Source: Pontiellaceae bacterium B12219 (GTDB lineage Bacteria; Verrucomicrobiota; Kiritimatiellia; Kiritimatiellales; Pontiellaceae). From it: 64,000 bases of DNA. Position numbers and translations under genes: made by a program. The stretch spans positions 1-64,000 of the forward strand of contig JARNMJ010000022.1 in NCBI GenBank assembly GCA_029432795.1. The letters run 5' to 3'. Below the pieces are notes generated by a model. It saw nothing but the letters and a program-made list of their open reading frames with translations, did no database searches and was not told the origin of the DNA. This document shows positions 55,940-63,999 of this stretch, one piece after another (position 1 is the stretch's first letter; each line of letters opens with the position of its first letter).

Positions 55940-57329
55940 TCAGTGCGTGAGTTTGGGTTTTGTTTTTCTGTTGTCGTCGCCGCGGTCTTTGACGGTGCCG
56001 CGGGTGATGATTTCGTTATCGGAGGCATATTCGGTGAGATAAACCGGATGGGGTGTTTCGTTGACGAGGGTGATGTGGTTCGCATTATTTTTCTGCTTCA
56101 GTTCTGAGCGGTCCGCTGTTTTTTTCGGTGTAGCGATCGCCTGTGCTGCCCAGAATGATCGGGCGTTGTGACTTCGGCTTTTTGGTGCTGTTGTAGGTCA
56201 GTTTGATTTTGTGACCGCTACCGACGATTTTTGCCAAGGGATGGTCTCCTGCATCCTGATCGGTTTCGACCAGTTCCAGTTCGATGTCTGCATTCGATCG
56301 GTTGCTGTAAGGGATGCTGAGCAAGGGACTGAAGGCTGCGTCGCCTTTGCAGCCACGGACCAGGGCGTTTGAGGGGAAGCCGAATGCGTGTCCGCCGGAT
56401 TCGCGGACTGTGCAGTCGGTAACTGTTGCTCCGCTCGCCAGTGAAAGAGCAATGCCACCGCGCATCCGGACAACGGTGCAGTTCTCGACGGTGATGTGTC
56501 CGGTATGGCGATCCTCGCCGTCTTTATTGGTTCCTTTGGTATAGGCGCGAATGCCGTCCTCCGTCAGGCTGAGCATTTTGCCTTTGGGAATGGGCTCTCC
56601 TTCGAGCCAGGAGGGGAACATCATTTTATAATCATGCTCTGCCGCCAGCCCGGTTTTCTCCTTGTAGATTTCATCAGTAAGGCGCAGGGCCCCCAGCATC
56701 GTCACATTGCGAATTACGGCATCCTGGCAGCCGTGCATATGAATGCCGTGTCCATAAGTGAAAATTTTGAAGTCGCAGCCGTCGATCAGCACCCGGTCGC
56801 CCATAATCGACATCGCCGCGTGCTTTTGCAGTCGTGTAAATGCACCGCGCCCTTTTCCATAGAGGTCTCCATAGCCATACGGCGAGGATCCGCGGATAAT
56901 GATCTGACAATCTCTGAGGATGACATCGTTGCCAAAGATGGTGAACTCATTGCAACCGCGCGGTCCAACGAGCTCGCCGATGTCTTCAAACACACCGCCG
57001 ACAATTTCAATGTGGTCGCCCTGAAGAAGGAAGCCCATATAGCCATGTACATCCTTTGTATTGGGCATGTCTGCATAGACCCGCGTATCAATCTCAATTC
57101 GGACATCCGTCAGATCGAATCGGTTATTAGAGCCTGTGAATTGAAAAATGATTTTAGGATCTTCGGAATAGCCGCGCTTTACGGCATAGGTTCCGGGTTT
57201 CATTTTCACCTGGTTTCCACTCCTCGCCGCGTAGTCCGCCAGTTCTTCAAGGCTGGAAATTTCAACCTCGGCGGCATAGCAGCCGGCGACAGTCAGTCCT
57301 AATAAAACCGGTATCCATTTTTTCAACAT
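55940..57329 (-). pseudogene. Beta-helix lipoprotein of the PYGYGD family (member C), frameshifted near its 3' end
   Basis: The main frame gives about 414 residues from an ATG preceded by GAGAAAG; a longer frame to 57356 is less likely. Lipobox V-A-G-C places the lipidated Cys at residue 17. It is a stand-alone version of the beta-helix seen in members A and B: VKMKPGTYAVKRGY, FTGSNNRFDLTDVRIEIDT, SPYGYGDLYGKGRGAF with Pro150, FTYGHGIHMHG. The frame stops after LRTEAEK. In another frame the next bases encode ANHITLVNETPHPVYL then RGTVKDRGDDN, which matches the helix ends of A and B. Removing one A from the GAAAAATAATGCG run at about 56087-56092 restores a full-length protein of about 463 residues. 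It precedes the epimerase gene. Confidence 0.85.
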
Positions 57330-57421
57330 ATCTTTCTCGCTTCGTGTTCTGTCCAAATTACTTTGCGGGATTCTTTTGTATTCTTAACGGGTCGTATTGC
57401 AATCTTTAAATTTTGGCTGAT

Positions 57422-57436
57422 TTCCAATCCCTGGAA
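57422..57436. repeat. Intergenic exact copy of TTCCA-N5-TGGAA
   Basis: TTCCA-ATCCC-TGGAA lies 93-107 bases upstream of the beta-helix lipoprotein start, the only exact copy outside a gene. The same 230-base gap holds an A/T-rich stretch (57527-57560) after the LacI gene that may help terminate it. Confidence 0.8.
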
Positions 57437-57586
57437 AAACGCTGCAACTTTAGAAAGCCCGATGGGTGCAAAACGACAATACGCTCCGCTGCGTTTACTT
57501 TGATAAAAGTCAAAACAGTGGCGGTTTTGAAAAATAAATAAAAATAAAAAAGCAATCAAACCACACGCCGGTCGGAATGGGGTGTT

Positions 57587-58657
57587 TTACGGTATGCGGT
57601 TCGGCAGCATCGAGCCTTCTACCCAGCGCCCTTCCACCAGGATTGTGGTTCGAACATCCGGGATGCCGAAGTGATGTTCATTCATAAGCGAAACCAATAG
57701 CCGAATAGCCGAACGCCCGATTTCGAGCGGGTTCTGGTCGATCCCCGCATTGATCGGGGTGTCGTGAATGCTGGTGGTAATGATGCCTACGTTATCGGGG
57801 ACGGCGCGCCCCATATCCTTGAGCCACTCCAGAAGGAGATTATTGTCCGTAATAATGGCATCCGGATTATACGTTTTCATCCAATGCATGAAGATGGCCT
57901 GGTGCTCATCCGGTTTGTTTTCGTCCAGCAGCAGGGGCGGAATGAATTGGTCTGATGAATGATAGGCTTGTGCCCACGTATAGCCGGCAAGAAACATGCG
58001 CCTTTTTGAAGAATTTCCGACAAAAGCGATGTGTTTATAACCCATTTGCGTAATGTGGTCATAGGCCAGAACGGTGTTGGAGACCTGAGCGCTTGTTACA
58101 TAATGAGCCAGTGGACCCTGTAAACCGCGCCCTAAACGAACGACGGCATAATCCTTCCAGGGGAAATCATCCCAGTTCAATGGCGTCACTTCTCCGACCA
58201 GTGGCGCAATGATCACACCCCGGATATTCCGGGTTTTAAAAATGGTATCCATTCTATGGAGGGAGAGCTCTTCGGTATAAAACTCTTCCAATCCGAAGCC
58301 CAGCTTCAGCGCAATTTCATTGGCTCCCTCCCAATAGAGTCTGAACTCTTCATTTTGAAGAAGTTTTTTGGGGTCCTTCAGAGGGTTGAGCCATGCCAGC
58401 TGCGCCTGTTTGGGTTTTTCTTTGCTGGTTAAGCGATAGTGCGACAAGGCGGAGAGCATCGGATCGGGGTGGTAGTCCATTTCTGCGGCCTTTTTCTTGA
58501 CCCGTGTTTTCGTGGCTGCGGAGATTCGGGGATGATCGCGCAGCGCCAGAGAAACCGTTACATGCGAAACGCCCAGTTCGCGGGCAATATCACGAAGGGT
58601 CACCGACCGGCCAGGGTCACGATTCGAGGTGCTTTCCGAGTGCTCTTCTTCTGCCAT
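57587..58657 (-). CDS. LacI-family transcriptional regulator
   Basis: 356 residues, start preceded by AGGAA. Helix-turn-helix VTLRDIARELGVSHVTVSLAL at about 19-39. The effector core contains YHPDPMLSALSHYRLT, FRLYWEGANE, TRNIRGVIIAPL and SIHDTPINAGIDQNP, all close to the regulator at 224-1300, so the two are recent paralogues. It lies upstream of and on the same strand as the beta-helix lipoprotein and epimerase, the most likely targets. The effector is presumably a sugar released from the cognate glycan. Confidence 0.93.
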   Translation of the reverse strand: MAEEEHSESTSNRDPGRSVTLRDIARELGVSHVTVSLALRDHPRISAATKTRVKKKAAEMDYHPDPMLSALSHYRLTSKEKPKQAQLAWLNPLKDPKKLLQNEEFRLYWEGANEIALKLGFGLEEFYTEELSLHRMDTIFKTRNIRGVIIAPLVGEVTPLNWDDFPWKDYAVVRLGRGLQGPLAHYVTSAQVSNTVLAYDHITQMGYKHIAFVGNSSKRRMFLAGYTWAQAYHSSDQFIPPLLLDENKPDEHQAIFMHWMKTYNPDAIITDNNLLLEWLKDMGRAVPDNVGIITTSIHDTPINAGIDQNPLEIGRSAIRLLVSLMNEHHFGIPDVRTTILVEGRWVEGSMLPNRIP

Positions 58658-58972
58658 AGTAGGTTCCTGTTCATTTGTTAAAAATTATTCGGAAGTTACC
58701 AAGTAAACGTAATCTTGCGAGCGAATTCTTCCGTGGCTGATGACTATTATTCCGGATTGCATTATTCGGCGGGGGATGCCCGGCAAACTGGGTGGAAATT
58801 TAATGTAAATTAACAGGGTAACCTTGAAACGTGTTCGATAAGCGATTCGGTATATGCGTATATATCATTTATTTTGTATCGGGCAGAGCGTTGGCGGGTT
58901 AGGGGGAGTTTGAGCTGTGGTTTAATATGCCCGAGTCTTTTCACCGCTGAACGACTCGAAAAGGAGATACAT
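58658..58972. promoter_or_regulatory. Divergent intergenic region between LacI and a secreted-protein gene
   Basis: 315 bases. It must hold promoters for both directions. An A/T-rich stretch with GTATATGC-GTATATAT at about 58851-58867 may be a -10 region for the plus-strand gene, but no clean -35/-10 pair or inverted operator was found. Confidence 0.3.
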
Positions 58973-59932
58973 ATGAAATATCAAAAGACTTTTGTTTTGG
59001 GATTGCTGGTGCTTGCGGGGAGCGGAGCGGAAGGAGCGGATGTAATAAACTGGGATGGCGGCGGTGCTGAACCTGATTTCTCAATCGGTGCAAATTGGGA
59101 GGGCGATGCTGTTCCAACGAGTGCGGATACGATCATGATCTCCGGTGCATATACGGTGAATGTGACCAGTGAGGTGGAGTGTGACCGGCTTTCAGTCGAG
59201 AAGGGGGCGGTTCTTAATATTAGTTACGGTCGGCTGGGCAGTACAGTCTCCGGAAATACGCGTACCGACAGTATAGGCCGAAACAGCGTGGGTACCGTTT
59301 ATCAATCCGGTGGAGAATACAATGTCGGCCATCGGATGCATGTTGGGTGCGGGAACGGCGGCAACGGTAACTATAGTATTTCGGGGGGGCAACTCGTTAT
59401 CTCCCGTGGTGGAAGGTCCGTTCTGGTTCACGACGAATCTGCTTCTCTCGAGGTGGGCGAAGGTTCTTCGACCGGACTGTTCAAGGTTTTTGGAGGTTCT
59501 GTGGTAACCCGCAGTGGCGTGGTGATTGGTCCTAAGGGGACATTCAGTGTGCAGGGTTCCGTTGCTGAAACCATTGGTATCGGCAGTGATAAGAGTGTGG
59601 ACGGGCATTGGATTCAGCAGACCGGGGGGACCTTGCAGGTTGCTATTGATGAAACAGCCCGGGGGGTGAGCAAAATTCTGATTGATTATGTGGACGGTAC
59701 TGGAAGTAACGGCGATGTTATTTTTGAAGAGGGCGCTTTGCTGGATGTCAGCTTTCTGGGCGAAAAAAAACGCGGCGTTTATGTGGTGATGGAATGGGAA
59801 GGCACCGTAACGGATAAAGGTCTTCAGTTTGCTCCCGGAGTGAATACCAACGAATGGGACTTTGAAATCGATGAAGTCAATAAACGGCTGATTGTTGCAA
59901 CGCGCGAAAGCCCGATCGGCCTGATCCTGTAA
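58973..59932 (+). CDS. Secreted autotransporter-like beta-repeat protein
   Basis: 319 residues from the ATG preceded by AAGGAGA, signal peptide MKYQKTFVLGLLVLAGSGAEG. The mature part begins with the motif NWDGGGAEPDFSIGANWEGD, then AVPTSADTIMISG. Gly-rich beta-helical repeats follow (YQSGGEYNVGHRMHVGCGNG, SISGGQLVISRGG). It closes with IFEEGALLDVSFLG and VVMEWEGTVTDKGLQFAPG, which recur in the protein at 61626. It lacks the C-terminal FYR-type module of the other secreted proteins. The LacI gene 82 bases downstream is probably co-transcribed and may regulate it. A surface or glycan-binding role is inferred. Confidence 0.8.
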   Translation: MKYQKTFVLGLLVLAGSGAEGADVINWDGGGAEPDFSIGANWEGDAVPTSADTIMISGAYTVNVTSEVECDRLSVEKGAVLNISYGRLGSTVSGNTRTDSIGRNSVGTVYQSGGEYNVGHRMHVGCGNGGNGNYSISGGQLVISRGGRSVLVHDESASLEVGEGSSTGLFKVFGGSVVTRSGVVIGPKGTFSVQGSVAETIGIGSDKSVDGHWIQQTGGTLQVAIDETARGVSKILIDYVDGTGSNGDVIFEEGALLDVSFLGEKKRGVYVVMEWEGTVTDKGLQFAPGVNTNEWDFEIDEVNKRLIVATRESPIGLIL

Positions 59933-60014
59933 GCGCAGTGAAATTTAAAACAACCTTGTTTGTCGCCGATAACCGATTTATGTATAGCGCCCTGAGTGTT
60001 ACGGGAATTGGGGC

Positions 60015-61040
60015 ATGGCAAGTATATATGATGTTGCAAAAAAGGCGAAAGTCTCTCCGACGACGGTGTCGCGGATCATTAACGGCGAACGCAATGTGGC
60101 CCCTGCCACAGCGGCGGCTGTTGACAAAGCCATTGCGGAATTAGGTTATGTGAAGCGCGCGGTTCGCCCGGGCCCCAAGCCGGTGACCCGCTCGGGCGTC
60201 AAAACCGGAATTATCGATTTTCTTTCGCTGGGTGCAGTTTCGCCGGCGCAGATGATCAGTCTTCCTTTTTTTTCCAAGCTGCTGGATGGAATTATGCGGG
60301 GGGTTGAGGAGCAGGGGATGGATCTGGTGCTCTCTCATTGCCCGCATGGCAAAGTGGTTCCTCCTGTGATTGCGCGCAGAAGGGCCGATGGAATTCTGAT
60401 CTTCGGAAATCCTGAGCTCTATCCGAATATAGCCAACTCGATTGGACGTGTGCCGGTGGTTTGGTGTTTTCTGACCGAAACCCTGGAACGGCCCGATGCG
60501 GATTATATGCTGTATGATAACCAACCTGTGGGGGCCATTGCCGGGGAGTATCTGCTCGAAAAGGGCCATGAACAGATCGCCGTACTCAATGCTTCTCCCT
60601 GGCATGGAGCATTCATTGAACGCTGTGCCGAGTTTCTTCGCGTGATGAAAGACCATGGGCGGTCCGTTGAGATGATTGAAGGCGAATTTCAGGAAAACCC
60701 TCAGGATGTGGTCATCCGTGCGCAGCCTTTGATTGAGCGTTTGGTTTCTATGAAGCCGCGGCCTACCGGTGTTTTTTGTATGAGTGATGACCTGATGCTG
60801 GCCGTTTTTAACGGATTGCGTCAGCGCGGCATCGAGCCGGGCCGGGATATTGAACTGATCGGATGCAATAATGATAAAATGATGATGGAGCAGATGCATC
60901 CTCGTCCGGCCACAATCGATCTTAAACTGGATCAGGTGGGGCGCCAGGCTTTGGAGCTGCTCTTTTCAAAAATGTCCAGTTCCTCTGAGCAGGCGCCAAG
61001 GGGATTGGTTGTGGCGCCTTCGCTGCTGTTACCGGAATGA
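60015..61040 (+). CDS. LacI-family transcriptional regulator (distinct type)
   Basis: 341 residues. A classical LacI N-terminus, SIYDVAKKAKVSPTTVSRIIN at about 3-23, is followed by the hinge and effector core (FSKLLDGIMRGVEEQGMDLVL, ADGILIFGNPELYP, YLLEKGHEQIAVLNASPWHG, FCMSDDLMLAVFNGLRQRG). It lacks the LYWxGA and HDTPI signatures of the three other LacI proteins here and so belongs to another subgroup. It follows the secreted protein gene on the same strand. Neighbouring secreted-protein genes at 58973 and 61626 are plausible targets. Confidence 0.93.
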   Translation: MASIYDVAKKAKVSPTTVSRIINGERNVAPATAAAVDKAIAELGYVKRAVRPGPKPVTRSGVKTGIIDFLSLGAVSPAQMISLPFFSKLLDGIMRGVEEQGMDLVLSHCPHGKVVPPVIARRRADGILIFGNPELYPNIANSIGRVPVVWCFLTETLERPDADYMLYDNQPVGAIAGEYLLEKGHEQIAVLNASPWHGAFIERCAEFLRVMKDHGRSVEMIEGEFQENPQDVVIRAQPLIERLVSMKPRPTGVFCMSDDLMLAVFNGLRQRGIEPGRDIELIGCNNDKMMMEQMHPRPATIDLKLDQVGRQALELLFSKMSSSSEQAPRGLVVAPSLLLPE

Positions 61041-61237
61041 GCAGCGCGTGCGCGCAGATGCCTCCGGTTTCTTCATCCCGCTGATATTACCCGTCTGTTT
61101 CCGACGTAGTTGTGCTGTCTGGGTTCAACGTTTGTTATATTTGTAAAGTCTTCCGGTCTTTTGATATACGCATTCATTTGTCTGCATATGAAATATAAAT
61201 GAAAAATAACTTGTCCTCCTGTGTGGGGCGTACTACC

Positions 61238-61267
61238 TTGCCGAATGAAATAAAAGTGAAATATATT
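61238..61267 (+). promoter_or_regulatory. Possible sigma-70 type promoter before the small secreted gene
   Basis: TTGCCG at 61238-61243 and TATATT at 61262-61267 with an 18-base spacer, 37 bases before the ATG at 61305. Weak matches; unconfirmed. Confidence 0.3.
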
Positions 61268-61304
61268 AGAATGCTGAATACAGGTGCATAAAAGGAGAGT
61301 GGAC

Positions 61305-61559
61305 ATGAAGAATAAGGAGGTCAGGGCCTGGATTGGTCTGGTCACAGCTGGAATGATGGTGAGCACGACGAACGCTGCAGTCATCACCAGTGTGACGGCA
61401 CTGGATGGCGCAGGAGCTTCGTTCACTTTGACGACAAGCGCGGTCGTTAGCGATCTTACCACAGCAGTAGTGCAGTCCTTTGTCGTTGACGGGATAACCT
61501 ATACGCCTGTTTCCGCGGCGCTGTCTGGCGCATCCTGTTTGTCCGCCGCCGGTTTATGA
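61305..61559 (+). CDS. Small secreted protein, possibly a truncated remnant
   Basis: 84 residues from the ATG preceded by AAGGAG; an ATG seven codons upstream is less likely. A signal peptide (WIGLVTAGMMVSTTNAA) precedes a short Ser/Thr/Ala-rich mature part (ITSVTALDGAGASFTL, then VVDGITYTPVSAALSG). The mature part reads like the first strand pairs of a larger beta-protein, and the end is abrupt, so the gene may have lost its 3' part. A perfect hairpin 25 bases after the stop would fit the old terminator. No family recognised. Confidence 0.55.
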   Translation: MKNKEVRAWIGLVTAGMMVSTTNAAVITSVTALDGAGASFTLTTSAVVSDLTTAVVQSFVVDGITYTPVSAALSGASCLSAAGL

Positions 61560-61583
61560 TCTGATTAGCGAGACGTGCACGTT

Positions 61584-61605
61584 GGCGCACGGCAATCCGT
61601 GCGCC
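61584..61605 (+). terminator. Hairpin after the small secreted gene
   Basis: Perfect 9-bp GC-rich stem (GGCGCACGG / CCGTGCGCC) with a CAAT loop, followed by CTTTAAAA. It separates the small gene from the next one, whose start lies 21 bases further on. It may act as a weak terminator or attenuator. Confidence 0.5.
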
Positions 61606-61625
61606 CTTTAAAATGGAGCGATGAG

Positions 61626-63971
61626 ATGAATAAAAGAACGAAAACTACGATGGCGGCTTTGGGAGCATTGCTGCTGGGGGTTCAGGGCGTACAGGCCGCA
61701 GTCTGGACGTGGGATAATGATCTCGGCGATAATGTGTTTACCAATTCGGCAAACTGGAGTTCGAACGAGTTTCCGTCGAATGAAACCATGGTGGTTTCCC
61801 TGTCCGGTGCCAATCGGGCCATCCTTTCTGACGGCATGGAGACCCTGAATATGGACGGGATCCGCGTTTCCTACGTTTCCGGAGATGTCGGGGAAGTTGA
61901 ACAGACCGGCGGCATCATGAATATGACGGCACTGGCCTCTCGTGAATCTGTGATCGGGCACGGCGGCGGAACCGGCATCTGGACGCAGAGCGGAGGTACA
62001 AACCATATGAATAATATAACCATCGGAGCCGGTGGGGGTAATGGCCTGGTGACTCTCTCGGGGGGATTGATGGAAGTTGCCGATACGTTCAATGGTAACA
62101 GCATTATTGTCGGAACTGAAAGTGAAAGTTCGGTCGGAACCTTTGAGCTGGCCGGGGGTATGCTCAAAACCGCATACGGCATCAGTCTGGGCAAAGACAA
62201 TGGCGGCACCTCTACATTTCATTTGAACGGGGGCGATGGTGTGTTCAGCAACGGAGTGCTGAACGGCGCGACATCCGGTAATTGGTATCAGGATGCAACC
62301 AGCACCCTCAAAGCAACCATTGATTCGGATGATGGATTTTCCCTCGGGCAGATTATTATTTCAAGCGGTTCGAATGATCTCCCGACGGTAACGTTCCAGT
62401 ATGGTGCTTTGATTGATATTGCCTTCAGCGGTGCGGATATGGGCGATGTGACCAATTCCTGGGATCTGATCACCTGGCCGACCAACACGGTGGTTGCGGA
62501 TAACGGGTTGAATTTTGATACGAATACCGTGGATCTGACCAAGTGGAGTTTTGCCATCACCAACAATGCGTTGCGTGTGACCTACGGTATCGGTTCAGAA
62601 GTCGTCGTTATTGAAAATCCGCCGCCGACCGGTCCGCGGACGCTGTACTGGACCGGAAACGGCAGTGATATGAATGCCACCAACGCAGCGAACTGGGCTG
62701 TCGATCTTGCAGGCACGGAGGCAACCTGGGGCGTCTATGAAGAGGATACCATTTATGTGGGTCATTCCTCAGTGAATGCCGAAGATTCTGTTTCCGAATC
62801 AACATTCAGTGGGCTCCCTTTTGCGAATCAGAGCAGACTGTATATCGGCAACGGGCGCACGGGTATCGTTAATTTTGATGCCGGTGAGATCATCCTGCCG
62901 AAGCCCAACGGTTCCGCCCGTTCATCGTATATTGGTTGGGGCAACTCCGCTGGCGTTGGAATCCTGAATGTGAATGGCGGAACACCTTCTCTTTATGCGA
63001 CGGAGCTTGGAGCAGCGGGTGCAAATGGAATCATTAATCTCACCGGCGGCGAATTGCTGCTGCCGGGACGTATTGCCAGTGCGGGAGCAGGAACGGATGG
63101 CCGTGCCAGCCTGTGGGTTGGCGGTGCAGGCGGCACCGGCACGGTGAATATTTCCGGTGGAGCGATGAACACCCTCATTGGGGTGGTGCTGGGCAATGCT
63201 ACCGGTGTTGGAACTTTTCATGTGGACGGAAGCGGAGCCTCTGTGATTGATCTGGGCTCTACCCGCTCAAATTATGACGGTTTCTGGCATCAGAATGCCG
63301 GAAGCACGTTGAAGGTGACCATCGACGAAGGCGGTGTTACGCCAATCAATGTCCGTGAGGATGGAAGCGACAATGACGGCGAACGGGTCGGTCTGGCCGA
63401 TATCGTCTTTGAAGCGGGATCCATACTGGATGTGAGCTGGGCGTCGGGCGTCACCAAATACGGTTACTTCGATGTCATGACTTTCGGCGGAACTGTTGAA
63501 GACAAGGGTTTGGCTTTAGCTCCGGGAATCGACACCAATATCTGGAGCTTCAACTTTGTGGACACCGATTCCGATGGAACCAACGATACCCTGCGTGTAA
63601 CCGCATACGGCGAAACCGGAAACGGAACTCCGTATCCGTGGTTGGCTGAATATGGACTGACGGATGCCGATGATGATGTCGACATTGACAACGACGGCAT
63701 GATGACCTGGGAGGAGTATATTGCCGGAACGAATCCGACCAACGCAGCCTCCGTACTTACGGTGAATTCCTTCAGCAATGTTGCCGGGGATTATGTCATC
63801 ACCTGGCAATCGGTCGAAGGCAAAAGCTACAGCGTACTGACCAATCTGGATCTGGTTTACGGAACGCCGGGGGCAGCGGCTTCCGGCATCGTGGCGGTAA
63901 CGAACGAAACGTCGTATACGTCATCCGTGCCGGCATCAAGTGCCGTATTCTTCGAAATCGGAGTGGAATAA
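61626..63971 (+). CDS. Secreted autotransporter-like beta-repeat protein with D-rich linker
   Basis: 781 residues from the ATG preceded by GGAG. Signal peptide near MKNKEVR-unlike MNKRTKTTMAALGALLLGVQ. Two tandem halves (about 25-335 and 345-660) each begin with a Trp-rich N-x-x-NW motif (FTNSANWSSN; MNATNAANWAVD) and end with a sandwich strand (STLKATIDSDD; STLKVTIDEGG). A calcium-type segment follows (TDADDDVDIDNDGMMTWEEY, then IAGTNPTNAASVL), as in the CotH protein. The shared C-terminal module ends the chain (SSAVFFEIGVE). It is related to the 58973 protein. Surface-bound or secreted binding role inferred; no catalytic motif. Confidence 0.82.
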   Translation: MNKRTKTTMAALGALLLGVQGVQAAVWTWDNDLGDNVFTNSANWSSNEFPSNETMVVSLSGANRAILSDGMETLNMDGIRVSYVSGDVGEVEQTGGIMNMTALASRESVIGHGGGTGIWTQSGGTNHMNNITIGAGGGNGLVTLSGGLMEVADTFNGNSIIVGTESESSVGTFELAGGMLKTAYGISLGKDNGGTSTFHLNGGDGVFSNGVLNGATSGNWYQDATSTLKATIDSDDGFSLGQIIISSGSNDLPTVTFQYGALIDIAFSGADMGDVTNSWDLITWPTNTVVADNGLNFDTNTVDLTKWSFAITNNALRVTYGIGSEVVVIENPPPTGPRTLYWTGNGSDMNATNAANWAVDLAGTEATWGVYEEDTIYVGHSSVNAEDSVSESTFSGLPFANQSRLYIGNGRTGIVNFDAGEIILPKPNGSARSSYIGWGNSAGVGILNVNGGTPSLYATELGAAGANGIINLTGGELLLPGRIASAGAGTDGRASLWVGGAGGTGTVNISGGAMNTLIGVVLGNATGVGTFHVDGSGASVIDLGSTRSNYDGFWHQNAGSTLKVTIDEGGVTPINVREDGSDNDGERVGLADIVFEAGSILDVSWASGVTKYGYFDVMTFGGTVEDKGLALAPGIDTNIWSFNFVDTDSDGTNDTLRVTAYGETGNGTPYPWLAEYGLTDADDDVDIDNDGMMTWEEYIAGTNPTNAASVLTVNSFSNVAGDYVITWQSVEGKSYSVLTNLDLVYGTPGAAASGIVAVTNETSYTSSVPASSAVFFEIGVE

Positions 63972-63974
63972 CTG

Positions 63975-63999
63975 AACCGGTCTGTCCCGCGCGGTTTTT
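63975..63999 (+). terminator. Possible terminator at the right window edge
   Basis: AACCG and CGGTT form a 5-bp stem followed by a T-run of five that includes the end of the stem, starting 4 bases after the stop. The window ends here, so it cannot be judged fully. Confidence 0.3.

Larger units (their letters stand above)
6512..57436. repeat. Dispersed 15-bp palindrome TTCCA-N5-TGGAA, 18 exact copies
   Basis: Exact copies start at 6512, 6784, 14019, 15548, 18006, 23208, 26163, 32320, 34810, 35109, 35692, 37233, 42297, 53506, 55286, 55548, 55754 and 57422; each is 15 bases. In 16 of 18 the spacer begins with a purine and ends with a pyrimidine, so the palindrome extends to TTCCARNNNYTGGAA. One-mismatch relatives start at 7192, 8238, 13570, 17153, 20600, 31374, 33498 and 38088; 40074 is a compensated variant. 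Seventeen exact copies lie inside genes and one is intergenic. Inside genes they are read as F-Q-x-L-E, S-x-x-W-K or L-P-x-x-G, that is, in all three codon phases. This points to a DNA-level rather than protein-level signal. Confidence 0.9.

Noticed and set aside
47140-57329. Firm PL6 alginate-lyase call for the three beta-helix proteins
   Set aside because: The fold is similar but the typical catalytic Lys/Arg context could not be identified by eye, so only a family-level lead is reported.
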